A DNA stretch of 64,000 nucleotides from Rhodospirillaceae bacterium. Its GTDB lineage: Bacteria > Pseudomonadota > Alphaproteobacteria > SHVP01. Under the pieces are notes generated by a model, which worked only from the letters and a program-made list of their open reading frames with translations, was not told where the DNA came from and searched no databases. Position numbers and translations under genes: made by a program. This document shows, in pieces, positions 1 to 7,912 of the stretch; position 1 is the stretch's first letter, and the number at the start of each line of letters is the position of its first letter. The stretch lies in the NCBI GenBank assembly GCA_002722055.1, contig PBKD01000005.1, positions 1 through 64,000 on the forward strand, written 5' to 3'.

Positions 1-2630
1 CTGGTCCTGGAGGTTTTGATCCTGGTCCATTTACTCCTGGTCCTGGAGGTTTTGATCCCGGTCCATTTACTCCTAGTCCTGGCGGATTTGAACCAATAGG
101 ATTCCAGCCAGACACGATATTTGATCCAATCTTTGAACTAATTTTTGAACCTATTTTTGTTGAACCTATTTTTCAACCAATACCTGAGGAGGTTCCTTTA
201 AATGGTGCTGGTGAAAATTTGATTAATAGCCCACCAACTTTGACACCTTTTTCTTCATTGTCTTTGTCGCCTGGTGGTGTTGATGCAATAAGTGTATTCG
301 CAACAGACCCCAACGGAGATACAATTTCTGTTGCTGTTACGGGAGGATCTCTTGGTACTGTATCAGCGAATATTAATAGTGGTTTAGATGAAATCTTTAG
401 CCACGGGGCAGAACATTTCGCGGCAACGCTTGCTCAAACAGGTTCTACTACTGGAGCTTTTACAGCAGGGAGTCAGGCAGCTCAAGCCAAGGCATTAGAG
501 TTAGGAATTACAGCAGAAGAATTTGCTCAGACTAACACTCTTGTTGAATCTACTTTCTTAGCAGCGATTGAAAATGGCGCATCTCCCTCTGAGGCTTTTG
601 CAGCGGGAGCTCAAGCAGCAAAAGCTTTTCTTCCTGATATGTTGTTCCTTGCAGTTGCAAATAACTTCACAAATCAATCAGTTACATTAAATGTGACCGC
701 AACTGATGAACATGGTGCAACTACAATACAAACATTACTTGTTTCGGTAGGAACAGCACAAGAAACTAATAATGCTCCTGTTGCAGCGAATGATATTTTA
801 ATCGCCACAGAAAATGATCCAGGTAGCTTATTTCCTATTAATGTTATATCAAATGATACTGATATTGATGCGGATACTTTTACTGTAACGTCATTTAGAA
901 CTGGTTCAATTGAAGGAGCTGGTTCCCCTATAAATGTCAATACTGATGGCGTTATGAGGTTTGTTGATGCTGCTCATGGATCAATAGGAATTTTGAATAA
1001 TGGAGTAGTTATATATGATCTTAATAATACAAATACTGTAGTTAATGATTTAAGAGCAGGTGAGATATTAACTGAAACTTTCAATTACACAATTACTGAT
1101 CAACATGGACTATCAGATACTGCTACTCTTAACGTAAATATTGTTGGTGCACATGATATTGGAGCTGATCCTGTAGTTGTAGGTTATTATGGTTTAGGTT
1201 TGCAATCAGGGAATCCTAATCAGGCAGTAAGTGCAACTGCATCTGGAACAACTACAGGTCTTGATTTAGAAAATGTCCGTGCGTCTGATTTAGCTGCTAT
1301 AGATATTTTACTTGCACAAAACCCTAGTACAAGTGCTGATCTAGGTGGTGGTGAGTTTGAAAACCAGGCCTCTATTGGGAATGCAATTAATTCTGGTTTA
1401 GTTTTAATTTTCCATGATCAAGGAATAGGAAATAACGAAGTTGAGCTTACTAATACTATACCAGGTTTGGATGGTGTAATTTTTACACGACAAGTTGCAG
1501 AGGATATTAATTTAAGTACGCAAGCTAAAGATTCAAATTTAAGTACCAGTATAGTTTCCTCAGGTTTGGCCGGTAATTTAAATGACAACAGTTTAGATGG
1601 TGTAAACAATTCCCGACATGGTTTTGTAGAGTTAGCTAGTCTTCCAAATAATGCTATACCTCTCTTAACAACTAATAACCCAGATGAAATTGTTACTTTT
1701 GTTTACCCACAGGGACAAGGCCATGTGATTTATTCATCAATTCCAATTAACAAACATATGAGTGGTAATGGCAATTCTCCAGGTGTAGATAACATAAAAG
1801 ATATTTATGCGCCAAACCTTGTCCAATATGCAGCAACCCTAGTAGATCCAATTGTTTTAGATTTAGACGGTGATGGGTTTGAGTTTATTCACATAGATAA
1901 CCAAAGTATCTCATTTTCAATGAATCCAGATGTTTCTCAACAACCGAATGATTGGGTAGCGCCTGATGATGGTTTTTTAGTCTTGGATAAAAATAATAAT
2001 GGTATTGTCGATGATATAAGAGAAATGTTTTCTGAATTTTTTGTAGATGGGGTTAATACTGGAGTTGGTGCATTGTCAACACTAGATGAAAATAATGATG
2101 GAGTCATTAATTCTTTAGATTCCCAGTTTGCAAATTTAAAAATATGGCAAGACAAAAATTCAGATGGTTTTACCGATCAGGGGGAATTGAAATTATTATC
2201 TGATTTTAATTTTGCAGAGTTTAAATTAAGCATTGATAAAAATGGTGAATTATTTGGTGATAGTGTTTTACTTTCCACAGGATCCATTAAGCATATCAAT
2301 GGTGATGAATCAATTTTTGGAGAAGTAGCACTTAGTGTTTCAAGTTTTAATGCCAAGGAAACTAATTCAATTGATAAGTTAAATATTAATAACCTTGATA
2401 ATAATGATTTTGTAAACAATGAAATTAATCAAAAATTTTTAAAGATTGAAGAATTTCTAGAACCAAAAATATTATTAGAAAAAGACAGTATCTTAGATGA
2501 AAATCAATTTTTAAATTTAAATAATAATTTTGATCTAGAAATAATCGAAAATAATCAAACTCATTCTACGCTAATTTATTTAGAAAATAAAAATATAGGT
2601 GATTTTGAATCATTTAATAATATTTTTTAA
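1..2630 (+). CDS. C-terminal part of a large repetitive surface/secreted protein with cadherin-like domain and FrpC-type self-processing module (5' end outside window)
   Basis: The frame is open from base 3 without a stop, so the gene begins before the window; the first start-like codon (TTG 219) is inside the protein. Seen in order: Pro/Gly-rich 12-residue repeats (3-74); an Ile/Phe/Pro/Glu stretch (to about 200); a beta-rich region with an Ala-rich insert (417-632); a VCBS/cadherin-like domain (about 768-1155); an unassigned region of about 230 residues (1156-1844); then, from an Asp-Pro pair at 1845-1850, a block starting IVLDLDGDG with several DxNxDG calcium-type loops and a W-V-A-P-D-D-G segment, and an Asn/Leu-rich tail. 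The block matches the self-processing module of Neisseria FrpC and related RTX proteins, where calcium triggers cleavage of the Asp-Pro bond. Location outside the cell is inferred; neither a signal nor nonapeptide RTX repeats are visible in this part. Stop TAA 2628-2630. Confidence 0.75.
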   Translation, partial: GPGGFDPGPFTPGPGGFDPGPFTPSPGGFEPIGFQPDTIFDPIFELIFEPIFVEPIFQPIPEEVPLNGAGENLINSPPTLTPFSSLSLSPGGVDAISVFATDPNGDTISVAVTGGSLGTVSANINSGLDEIFSHGAEHFAATLAQTGSTTGAFTAGSQAAQAKALELGITAEEFAQTNTLVESTFLAAIENGASPSEAFAAGAQAAKAFLPDMLFLAVANNFTNQSVTLNVTATDEHGATTIQTLLVSVGTAQETNNAPVAANDILIATENDPGSLFPINVISNDTDIDADTFTVTSFRTGSIEGAGSPINVNTDGVMRFVDAAHGSIGILNNGVVIYDLNNTNTVVNDLRAGEILTETFNYTITDQHGLSDTATLNVNIVGAHDIGADPVVVGYYGLGLQSGNPNQAVSATASGTTTGLDLENVRASDLAAIDILLAQNPSTSADLGGGEFENQASIGNAINSGLVLIFHDQGIGNNEVELTNTIPGLDGVIFTRQVAEDINLSTQAKDSNLSTSIVSSGLAGNLNDNSLDGVNNSRHGFVELASLPNNAIPLLTTNNPDEIVTFVYPQGQGHVIYSSIPINKHMSGNGNSPGVDNIKDIYAPNLVQYAATLVDPIVLDLDGDGFEFIHIDNQSISFSMNPDVSQQPNDWVAPDDGFLVLDKNNNGIVDDIREMFSEFFVDGVNTGVGALSTLDENNDGVINSLDSQFANLKIWQDKNSDGFTDQGELKLLSDFNFAEFKLSIDKNGELFGDSVLLSTGSIKHINGDESIFGEVALSVSSFNAKETNSIDKLNINNLDNNDFVNNEINQKFLKIEEFLEPKILLEKDSILDENQFLNLNNNFDLEIIENNQTHSTLIYLENKNIGDFESFNNIF
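3..74 (+). repeat. Two tandem 36-bp units encoding GPGGFDPGPFTP
   Basis: Bases 3-38 and 39-74 are two in-frame copies differing at a single base (cct/ccc), followed by a diverged partial unit (SPGGFEPIGF). Further copies probably lie to the left of the window. They form a Pro/Gly/Phe-rich, probably extended spacer within the surface protein. Confidence 0.9.
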
Positions 2631-2641
2631 TAATATATTAT

Positions 2642-3217
2642 TTAATTTTTTTCTACTTCCAAAATATTTTCTGGACTATTATTTTTTGGCGAGTTAACTC
2701 TGTTGCTAACTTTATGAAAAGTAATGTCTGATTCAAATAAATATTCAAAATTATACTCCTCATTAAGCCATTTATTTTTATTGCTTTCTTCTATAATAAC
2801 TGGTTGTCTAATATGAATATCAGCTAAAGATTTTTCTGCCTCTTTAGTAACTATGCAACATCCAGAGGTATCGTTAAACAACCCTCCAAAAAAAAATAGA
2901 CTATTGTTCATATGAAAATAATAGGGTATTTTTTTAATTTCTTTTTTCCATTCATAATATCCATCGGCAACAATTAAGCACTTTCTGGCGTTTTTGAAAG
3001 ATGGCTTTTCAAGGATAGTCTCGCTTCTTGCATTAATTAAATTGAAATTATCTTTAGCCCATATTGGTCTATACCCCCAATTGAGAAACCTTGTTTTATT
3101 TTGATTATCAATTGTGAGTATTTTTGTGCCAGGTGTTATGTTAAATGAAGGGGATATATTAACATTAAATTGATCTTTTACCTTTTTTGCCTCTTTTAAA
3201 GTAAATCTTCCACACAT
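2642..3217 (-). CDS. SRAP/HMCES-family abasic-site DNA-protein crosslink protein (YedK-like)
   Basis: 191 residues, somewhat shorter than E. coli YedK. The family forms a stable thiazolidine crosslink between Cys2 and abasic sites in single-stranded DNA, shielding them at stalled forks. The needed residues are present: Cys2 in the start MCGRF, Asn62 in INARSET, Glu89 in DGYYEW, and His135 in the IHIRQPVII segment (usually H-x-R-M-P, here R-Q-P). Cys2 must be exposed after Met removal, which fixes the start at MCGRF. The gene converges on the surface-protein gene with an 11-base gap. No LexA box (GTTC-N7-GTTC) is visible upstream, so SOS control is not supported here. Confidence 0.88.
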   Translation of the reverse strand: MCGRFTLKEAKKVKDQFNVNISPSFNITPGTKILTIDNQNKTRFLNWGYRPIWAKDNFNLINARSETILEKPSFKNARKCLIVADGYYEWKKEIKKIPYYFHMNNSLFFFGGLFNDTSGCCIVTKEAEKSLADIHIRQPVIIEESNKNKWLNEEYNFEYLFESDITFHKVSNRVNSPKNNSPENILEVEKN

Positions 3218-3379
3218 ATATATTCACCTGATCATTAAAATAATTCAAATTAATGGTGATTTTTATTATATTAAATATAAATAAATATCGTTTTACAAAT
3301 TAAATTATTGATATTTTTTAGTAAAATAATCTAAAGTTTTGTATGCAACAAGATATAAAATTGGAAAGTAATATTTGAT

Positions 3380-4345
3380 ATGGCCTATGTTCCAAAACCT
3401 CTCAAATGTGATCCAAAATTATTCGATATTGATCTTTCATCTAAGAACTATATTATCACAGGTGCTAACTCAGGGGTTGGGCTTGGTACAGCTGAACAGC
3501 TCATGAAGCAAGGTGCTAATGTATATTTTGCATGTAGAGATGAAGAAAAGTATAAATTCTCAATATCGCAAATTAAATCTGAACAATTACCGGGTAAAGC
3601 AAGTTATCTTGAATTAGATTTATCAGATCTAGAATCAGTTAGAGCGTGTGCAAATAAAATAAATAGCGAAATCGAAACAATTAGTGCTTTAGTAAATAAT
3701 GCTGGAATAATGATGCCACCAAAAAAAATTACTAAACATGGTTTTGAGTCTCAATTTGGTATCAATCATCTAGGTCATTTTCTACTAACTGAGCTTCTTC
3801 TAAATAAATTATTAGCTAGTTCTCCATCAAGGGTTATAAATGTTTCAAGTGTTGCAATAGACGGATTACCAGGAAATAAACCTCCTGATATAAATTTTGA
3901 AGATTTAAATTTTGATAAAAGAAAATATAATAGGGCAGAAGCTTATGCACAATCAAAACTTGCAAATTGCTTATATACAAAAAACTTATCAGAAAGACTT
4001 TTAAGTAAAGGTGTAACTGCGGTTAGTATTCACCCAGGGTGGGTAAGAACTAATCTTGAGAGGTATGTTTCCCGTAACCCAGTAGCAAAATTATTTACAG
4101 AAGTTGTAGCTTTAATTTTAGGGGGAAAGATAGATTATCATATTGGGTCACATACAAGTTTATTTGTATTACTTGATGAGAATGTCCCTAAAATGTCTGG
4201 AGAATTTTTTTCGCAAGTTGGTGTTTATAAAAATAAAAAAGATAGGAGCGGTGGGTGGCCTATGAAAGCTCCAAACTCTAAGATTTATGACTCTGAAATG
4301 TCTGAAAAGTTATATGAAGTAAGCAAGGAATTAGTAGGTTTATAA
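3380..4345 (+). CDS. Short-chain dehydrogenase/reductase (retinol dehydrogenase/protochlorophyllide reductase-like group)
   Basis: 321 residues, longer than classical SDRs. The N-terminal Rossmann motif TGANSGVGLG (about residues 27-36), the NNAG motif (about 107-110), a catalytic Ser in NVSSVA and the Y-x3-K pair in YAQSKLAN identify an NAD(P)(H)-dependent oxidoreductase. The set resembles the RDH11-14/WWOX-like and POR-like branch, in which members act on retinoids, lipids or other hydrophobic alcohols or ketones; the substrate here cannot be told. It is a single gene, convergent with the cyclase gene, with no linked pathway genes. Cytosolic; no clear membrane anchor seen. Confidence 0.85.
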   Translation: MAYVPKPLKCDPKLFDIDLSSKNYIITGANSGVGLGTAEQLMKQGANVYFACRDEEKYKFSISQIKSEQLPGKASYLELDLSDLESVRACANKINSEIETISALVNNAGIMMPPKKITKHGFESQFGINHLGHFLLTELLLNKLLASSPSRVINVSSVAIDGLPGNKPPDINFEDLNFDKRKYNRAEAYAQSKLANCLYTKNLSERLLSKGVTAVSIHPGWVRTNLERYVSRNPVAKLFTEVVALILGGKIDYHIGSHTSLFVLLDENVPKMSGEFFSQVGVYKNKKDRSGGWPMKAPNSKIYDSEMSEKLYEVSKELVGL

Positions 4346-4370
4346 GTGTACCAATTAATTTTAAAATAAA

Positions 4371-5561
4371 TTAATTTAAAGAGTTTAAAAAATAAGTTTT
4401 CATAGATCCTTTATTTTTTAACTCTATATCTCCTCGACTTTCACTATCACAAATTTCTTCTATAAATTTAAATGTTGCATTAGAAATATGTACCTTTCCT
4501 TCTTCACCAGAGGACTCAATTCTAGAAGCGATATTTACTGAGTCACCCCATATATCAAAATTTTCTCCAGAATTTCCTGCTATTATAGGTCCAGTATGTA
4601 TTCCAATTCTAATTTTCCAAGGTTCTTTTCCTAAAACTTTTCTTTGAATATTCATTCCATTTACAAACTCAGCTATATCTAGGGCAGCTAAACAAGTTTG
4701 TTTTGGGTGGTCTGGATAACCTTCAGGTACTCCACCAACAGCCATATAAGAATCTCCAATTGTTTTTACTTTTTTAATCTTATATTTTTTACAAATCTTA
4801 TCGAAACCAATAAAAAATTCATCTAAAGTAGCTATAAGTTCTCCTGGCTCAATTGTCTCGGTAATTTTGGTAAACCCAATAAAGTCAGTAAATAAAATAG
4901 ATGCTGATGAGAAGTAATTTGCTTCAAGATTTACATCTGAGTTTTCAATTGTATTAATATTTTCATCGTTTGTTTCATTACTATTTTGATAATCGATTTC
5001 GCAAAAGGATATTACTTGGTCAGCTAATAATCTTAGTCCTTCTGCTTGAAAATGTTCTAGTTTTCCAGGTTTTTTATCCATTACACACAGAGTTCCTATT
5101 GTAAAACCTTTGCTTGTTATAAGTGGAGAACCTGCGTAAAATCTTAGTTCAGGCGCTATAACCATATTTTTCATATTTTTTGTTCGAACATCTAGATCTA
5201 TATCATTTATGATTAACTGCTCCTTAGGAGTTTCTAAGATATACTGGCATAATGTAATATCTCTAGGAGCTTGCTCAAATAAAGTTGATTGTAAAACATT
5301 AAAACCATAATTTCCCTTTGTAATTTGAAATTTATCATCTAATATGTTTATGCTACTTTTTGGACAGTCAGTTAAATATGCCGCTATTTGAGTTATATTG
5401 TTAAATCTTCTGTCTCTCTCTAAATCTTTATTAAGAATTCCAAGCCGATTTACCTCCTCAACTCTACTTTTTTCGTTTTCAGGTGTTTTAACTGGAACAA
5501 TCCCAGCTTTAACACCTTGAGATTTTGCAAATTTAAATATTTGATTTTTAATGAATGACAT
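4371..5561 (-). CDS. GAF domain-containing class III adenylyl cyclase
   Basis: 396 residues. Residues about 40-190 form a GAF sensor domain; residues about 215-375 form a class III nucleotidyl cyclase catalytic domain. Metal-binding Asp226 (ILFTDFIGFT) and Asp270 (IGDSYMA), adenine-selecting Lys266 and Asp336 (FDIWGD), and transition-state Asn343 and Arg347 (VNIASR) are all present, so an active enzyme making cAMP from ATP is predicted, rather than a guanylyl cyclase. No transmembrane segment or signal peptide is visible, so it should be a soluble dimer switched by a small ligand bound to the GAF domain; the ligand is unknown. Transcribed toward the dehydrogenase gene, away from the long gap before nuoA. 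Confidence 0.88.
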   Translation of the reverse strand: MSFIKNQIFKFAKSQGVKAGIVPVKTPENEKSRVEEVNRLGILNKDLERDRRFNNITQIAAYLTDCPKSSINILDDKFQITKGNYGFNVLQSTLFEQAPRDITLCQYILETPKEQLIINDIDLDVRTKNMKNMVIAPELRFYAGSPLITSKGFTIGTLCVMDKKPGKLEHFQAEGLRLLADQVISFCEIDYQNSNETNDENINTIENSDVNLEANYFSSASILFTDFIGFTKITETIEPGELIATLDEFFIGFDKICKKYKIKKVKTIGDSYMAVGGVPEGYPDHPKQTCLAALDIAEFVNGMNIQRKVLGKEPWKIRIGIHTGPIIAGNSGENFDIWGDSVNIASRIESSGEEGKVHISNATFKFIEEICDSESRGDIELKNKGSMKTYFLNSLN

Positions 5562-5674
5562 TCTAACTCTTTGCTCTCAGAATTAATTTCAGATAAATAT
5601 AACATAATTATATATATACAAATTTAAAGATTTTTTTTTTAAATTTTGACAATTTTATTGTTAACCATCTAAAT

Positions 5675-5794
5675 TTAAAGATGTTTCGAGGCAAATGGGT
5701 ATTAAAATATTTATGTTTAACTTATTCCAAAAGATTTAAAAAAAGGCTTTGAATATATACTAGAATATTTTAGAGAATATCTAGCTGTTTTTTT
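5675..5794 (+). ncRNA. Possible small RNA between a TTGACA promoter and a hairpin terminator
   Basis: A perfect TTGACA (5646-5651) is followed at 16-18 bases by weak -10 candidates (TCTAAA or TAAATT). About 80 bases further on lies a hairpin with a T tract (5760-5794). No gene on this strand precedes the hairpin, so the simplest reading is a short transcript of roughly 115-120 bases. The -10 is poor and no known family is recognised, so this is tentative. It could instead be an early terminator in a long nuo leader. Confidence 0.25.
5760..5794 (+). terminator. Intrinsic terminator-like hairpin
   Basis: Arms CTAGA plus TATT (5760-5769, with one bulged A) pair with AATA plus TCTAG (5776-5784) across a six-base loop. 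A short CTG and seven T (5788-5794) follow. It is AT-rich and so of moderate strength. Confidence 0.4.
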
Positions 5795-6313
5795 AATAAA
5801 AATTATCTGTTGCCTATATGTCGTATGTCGTTTTTTTAAAAATTTTTTAAAAAAGTAATTCATCCAGTAATTCGTTCTCATCTAAAAAAATTTTTGTATG
5901 TAGATACTAATTTTAATTTAGTAAAAAAAGATCTGTCTGAAGTAGAAAGTTTTACTTTACTAAATTATTAATATAAATAAAGCTCATAACCTTAGAATTA
6001 ATTTATATATTTATTGCAACCATACACATCAGCAATTTTGGATAATATATATACACTGCACTCCGCAGTTAATGACTATTTGGCTTTGAAAGAATAATAA
6101 ATAGAATAGTTATAATGGAGGAATCAAGACCATTTTGACACATTTGTTAATATAAAAATTTTGAGACAAACTCTTTAATTATGTCTAAAAAATCCAATTT
6201 TTAAAAAAAAATATAAAAATTGATATTTTTATATATTTTTATCAAGAAATTGTCCTCTTAAAGTTGTTTGAAACAGAATTTCATAGTAATAGGTTTAGAT
6301 ATAGAATTTTTTT

Positions 6314-6330
6314 TTGAGAATTATTCTCAA
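6314..6330. promoter_or_regulatory. Fur-box-like palindrome upstream of the nuo operon
   Basis: The perfect inverted repeat TTGAGAAT-T-ATTCTCAA lies 48 bases before the nuoA ATG. Its core TGAGAAT-n-ATTCTCA has the 7-1-7 layout of Fur-family operators (consensus TGATAAT-n-ATTATCA), with two symmetric differences. Fur, Mur or another dimeric regulator could bind. Binding is inferred from sequence only. Confidence 0.45.
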
Positions 6331-6378
6331 GTAAATACACACTATCGGGTTATTTAATTTTTAAATAGAGAATTATTT

Positions 6379-6744
6379 ATGGATGATCTTTTAAAAGAAT
6401 ATTTACCAATTTTAGTTTTTCTTGCTTTATTAATAATGTTGGGTATTGCCTTTATAGCAGCTTCTTTTTTCGCTGCTGAACAAAAACCTGATGAGGAAAA
6501 GCTCTCAACTTATGAATGTGGATTTGCTCCATTCGAAGATTCAAGAGGTCAGTTTGACGTTAGGTTTTATCTAGTTGCATTACTTTTTATAATTTTTGAT
6601 TTGGAAGTAGCTTTTTTATTCCCTTGGGCTGTAACTTTAGGTGAAACTGGTGCCTTTGGTTTTTGGTCAATGCTTATATTTTTAGGTATATTAACTGTTG
6701 GCTTTATTTATGAATGGCGAAAAGGAGCTTTAGAATGGGAATAG
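6379..6744 (+). CDS. nuoA: NADH-quinone oxidoreductase subunit A
   Basis: 121 residues with three membrane helices (about 9-30, 65-87, 93-112). This is a small membrane-arm subunit of complex I, next to the quinone channel. The conserved loop between helices 1 and 2 ([32 protein letters not shown] region) carries the invariant Cys47 of the quinone-site loop. First gene of the 14-gene nuo operon; its 3' end overlaps nuoB by 10 bases. Confidence 0.95.
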   Translation: MDDLLKEYLPILVFLALLIMLGIAFIAASFFAAEQKPDEEKLSTYECGFAPFEDSRGQFDVRFYLVALLFIIFDLEVAFLFPWAVTLGETGAFGFWSMLIFLGILTVGFIYEWRKGALEWE

Positions 6745-7286
6745 AAAAAAACTCAATTATCAATAGCCCATCTGATCCGAAATCAGCAGATGATTTATAT
6801 TTTAAATATGCTAAACAAGAATTTGATGATAAGGGGTTTGTAGTAACTCAATTAGACCATGCAGTAAATTGGGCCAGAACAGGTTCATTGTGGTTCATGA
6901 CATTTGGCTTAGCCTGTTGCTCGATTGAAATGATGCAAGCTGCAATGCCAAGATATGATTTAGATCGTTTTGGAGTTATTCCTAGAGCTTCCCCAAGGCA
7001 AAGTGACTTAATGATAGTTGCTGGGACTTTAACCAATAAAATGGCTCCAGCTTTGCGTAAAGTATATGACCAAATGGCTGAACCCAGATATGTTATATCA
7101 ATGGGAAGCTGTGCAAATGGGGGAGGGTATTATCATTATTCTTATTCAGTTGTTAGAGGGTGCGATAGGATTGTTCCTGTTGATATATATGTTCCTGGGT
7201 GCCCGCCTACAGCGGAAGCATTAGTATATGGTATTCTTCAGCTTCAGAAAAAAATAAGAAGAACAAGCACTATAGCTAGAACATAG
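6735..7286 (+). CDS. nuoB: NADH-quinone oxidoreductase subunit B
   Basis: 183 residues. This subunit carries the terminal [4Fe-4S] cluster N2, which passes electrons to quinone. The tandem Cys61-Cys62 (LACCSIEMM) and later cysteines in GSCANGGG and VPGCPP are the four N2 ligands. An in-frame ATG at 6714 exists, but the ATG at 6735 is preferred: AAGGAG lies 6-7 bases before it, and the N-terminus then matches the usual length. It overlaps the nuoA end, suggesting coupled translation. Confidence 0.95.
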   Translation: MGIEKNSIINSPSDPKSADDLYFKYAKQEFDDKGFVVTQLDHAVNWARTGSLWFMTFGLACCSIEMMQAAMPRYDLDRFGVIPRASPRQSDLMIVAGTLTNKMAPALRKVYDQMAEPRYVISMGSCANGGGYYHYSYSVVRGCDRIVPVDIYVPGCPPTAEALVYGILQLQKKIRRTSTIART

Positions 7287-7297
7287 GCTATTAAATT

Positions 7298-7912
7298 ATG
7301 GATAAACTTCTCAAAGAACTCGTTGAAACTATTTCCTCTTCTGTAATGGATGGTATTACGTCACATGAGGTAATAAATAATGAACTTATATTGAATGTTA
7401 CTTCTGATAAAATAATTGAAGTTTTAACATTTTTGAGAGATGAATCTTCTTGTCAATTTAAAGTATTAGTAGACATATGTGGTGTTGACTTTCCTGAGAG
7501 AGAGACTAGGTATGAAGTCATATATAACTTACTAAGTTTATCACATAATCAAAGAATTAGATTAAAAGTAATGACAAACTCTGATAATTCCATTCCATCG
7601 GTTGTTAGTGTTTACTCTTCAGCATCTTGGTATGAGAGAGAAGTTTGGGATATGTATGGAATAGTTTTTTCAAAACATCCAGACTTAAGAAGAATACTAA
7701 CAGATTATGGCTTTGAAGGCCATCCATTAAGAAAAGATTTTCCATTAAGTGGTTTTGTAGAAGTTCGCTACAGTGAAAATGAAAATAAAGTCGTATACGA
7801 GCCAGTAAAATTGAATCAAGAGTTTAGAAATTTTGATTTTATGAGTCCTTGGGAAGGGGCAGAATATATTTTATCAAAGGAAAGTAAAGATGATTTGGAA
7901 AGTGATCAATGA
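7298..7912 (+). CDS. nuoC: NADH-quinone oxidoreductase subunit C
   Basis: 204 residues; the 30-kDa subunit of the peripheral arm, which packs against NuoD. The family signature [14 protein letters not shown] and the segment [14 protein letters not shown] followed by [17 protein letters not shown] are clear. No cofactor is bound. Its stop overlaps the nuoD start by four bases (ATGA). NuoC and NuoD are separate here, as usual in Alphaproteobacteria and unlike the fused enterobacterial protein. Confidence 0.95.
   Translation: MDKLLKELVETISSSVMDGITSHEVINNELILNVTSDKIIEVLTFLRDESSCQFKVLVDICGVDFPERETRYEVIYNLLSLSHNQRIRLKVMTNSDNSIPSVVSVYSSASWYEREVWDMYGIVFSKHPDLRRILTDYGFEGHPLRKDFPLSGFVEVRYSENENKVVYEPVKLNQEFRNFDFMSPWEGAEYILSKESKDDLESDQ

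Larger units (their letters stand above)
5562..6378. other. 817-base intergenic region between the cyclase gene and nuoA
   Basis: I see no convincing protein gene and no tRNA. It must carry the divergent promoters of the cyclase gene and the nuo operon. Recognisable items are a TTGACA element (5646-5651), a hairpin followed by seven T (5760-5794), a small hairpin with ACTGC/GCAGT arms (6055-6069), and a Fur-like palindrome (6314-6330). Poly-A and poly-T runs are frequent elsewhere in it. Confidence 0.7.

Noticed and set aside
1-74. CRISPR-like short direct repeats at the left edge
   Set aside because: The units are adjacent, in frame and have no spacers; they encode protein repeats.
674-2419. 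Several minus-strand open frames within the surface protein gene
   Set aside because: They lack conserved content and follow from the composition of the real plus-strand gene.
3218-3379. Possible LexA box upstream of the SRAP gene
   Set aside because: No GTTC-N7-GTTC or GAAC-N7-GAAC is present in the interval.
4353-4376. AT-only hairpin (AATTAATTT/AAATTAATT) between the dehydrogenase and cyclase genes
   Set aside because: There is no G/C pair in the stem, and such repeats arise easily by chance in this DNA; not claimed as a terminator.
6055-6069. Small hairpin ACTGC/GCAGT in the same gap
   Set aside because: Five pairs with no T tract or other context; not enough for a function call.
6115-6138. 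Seven-codon frame after ATGGAGG in the gap before nuoA
   Set aside because: Too short and without support; the ATGGAGG itself resembles a binding site but has no frame behind it.
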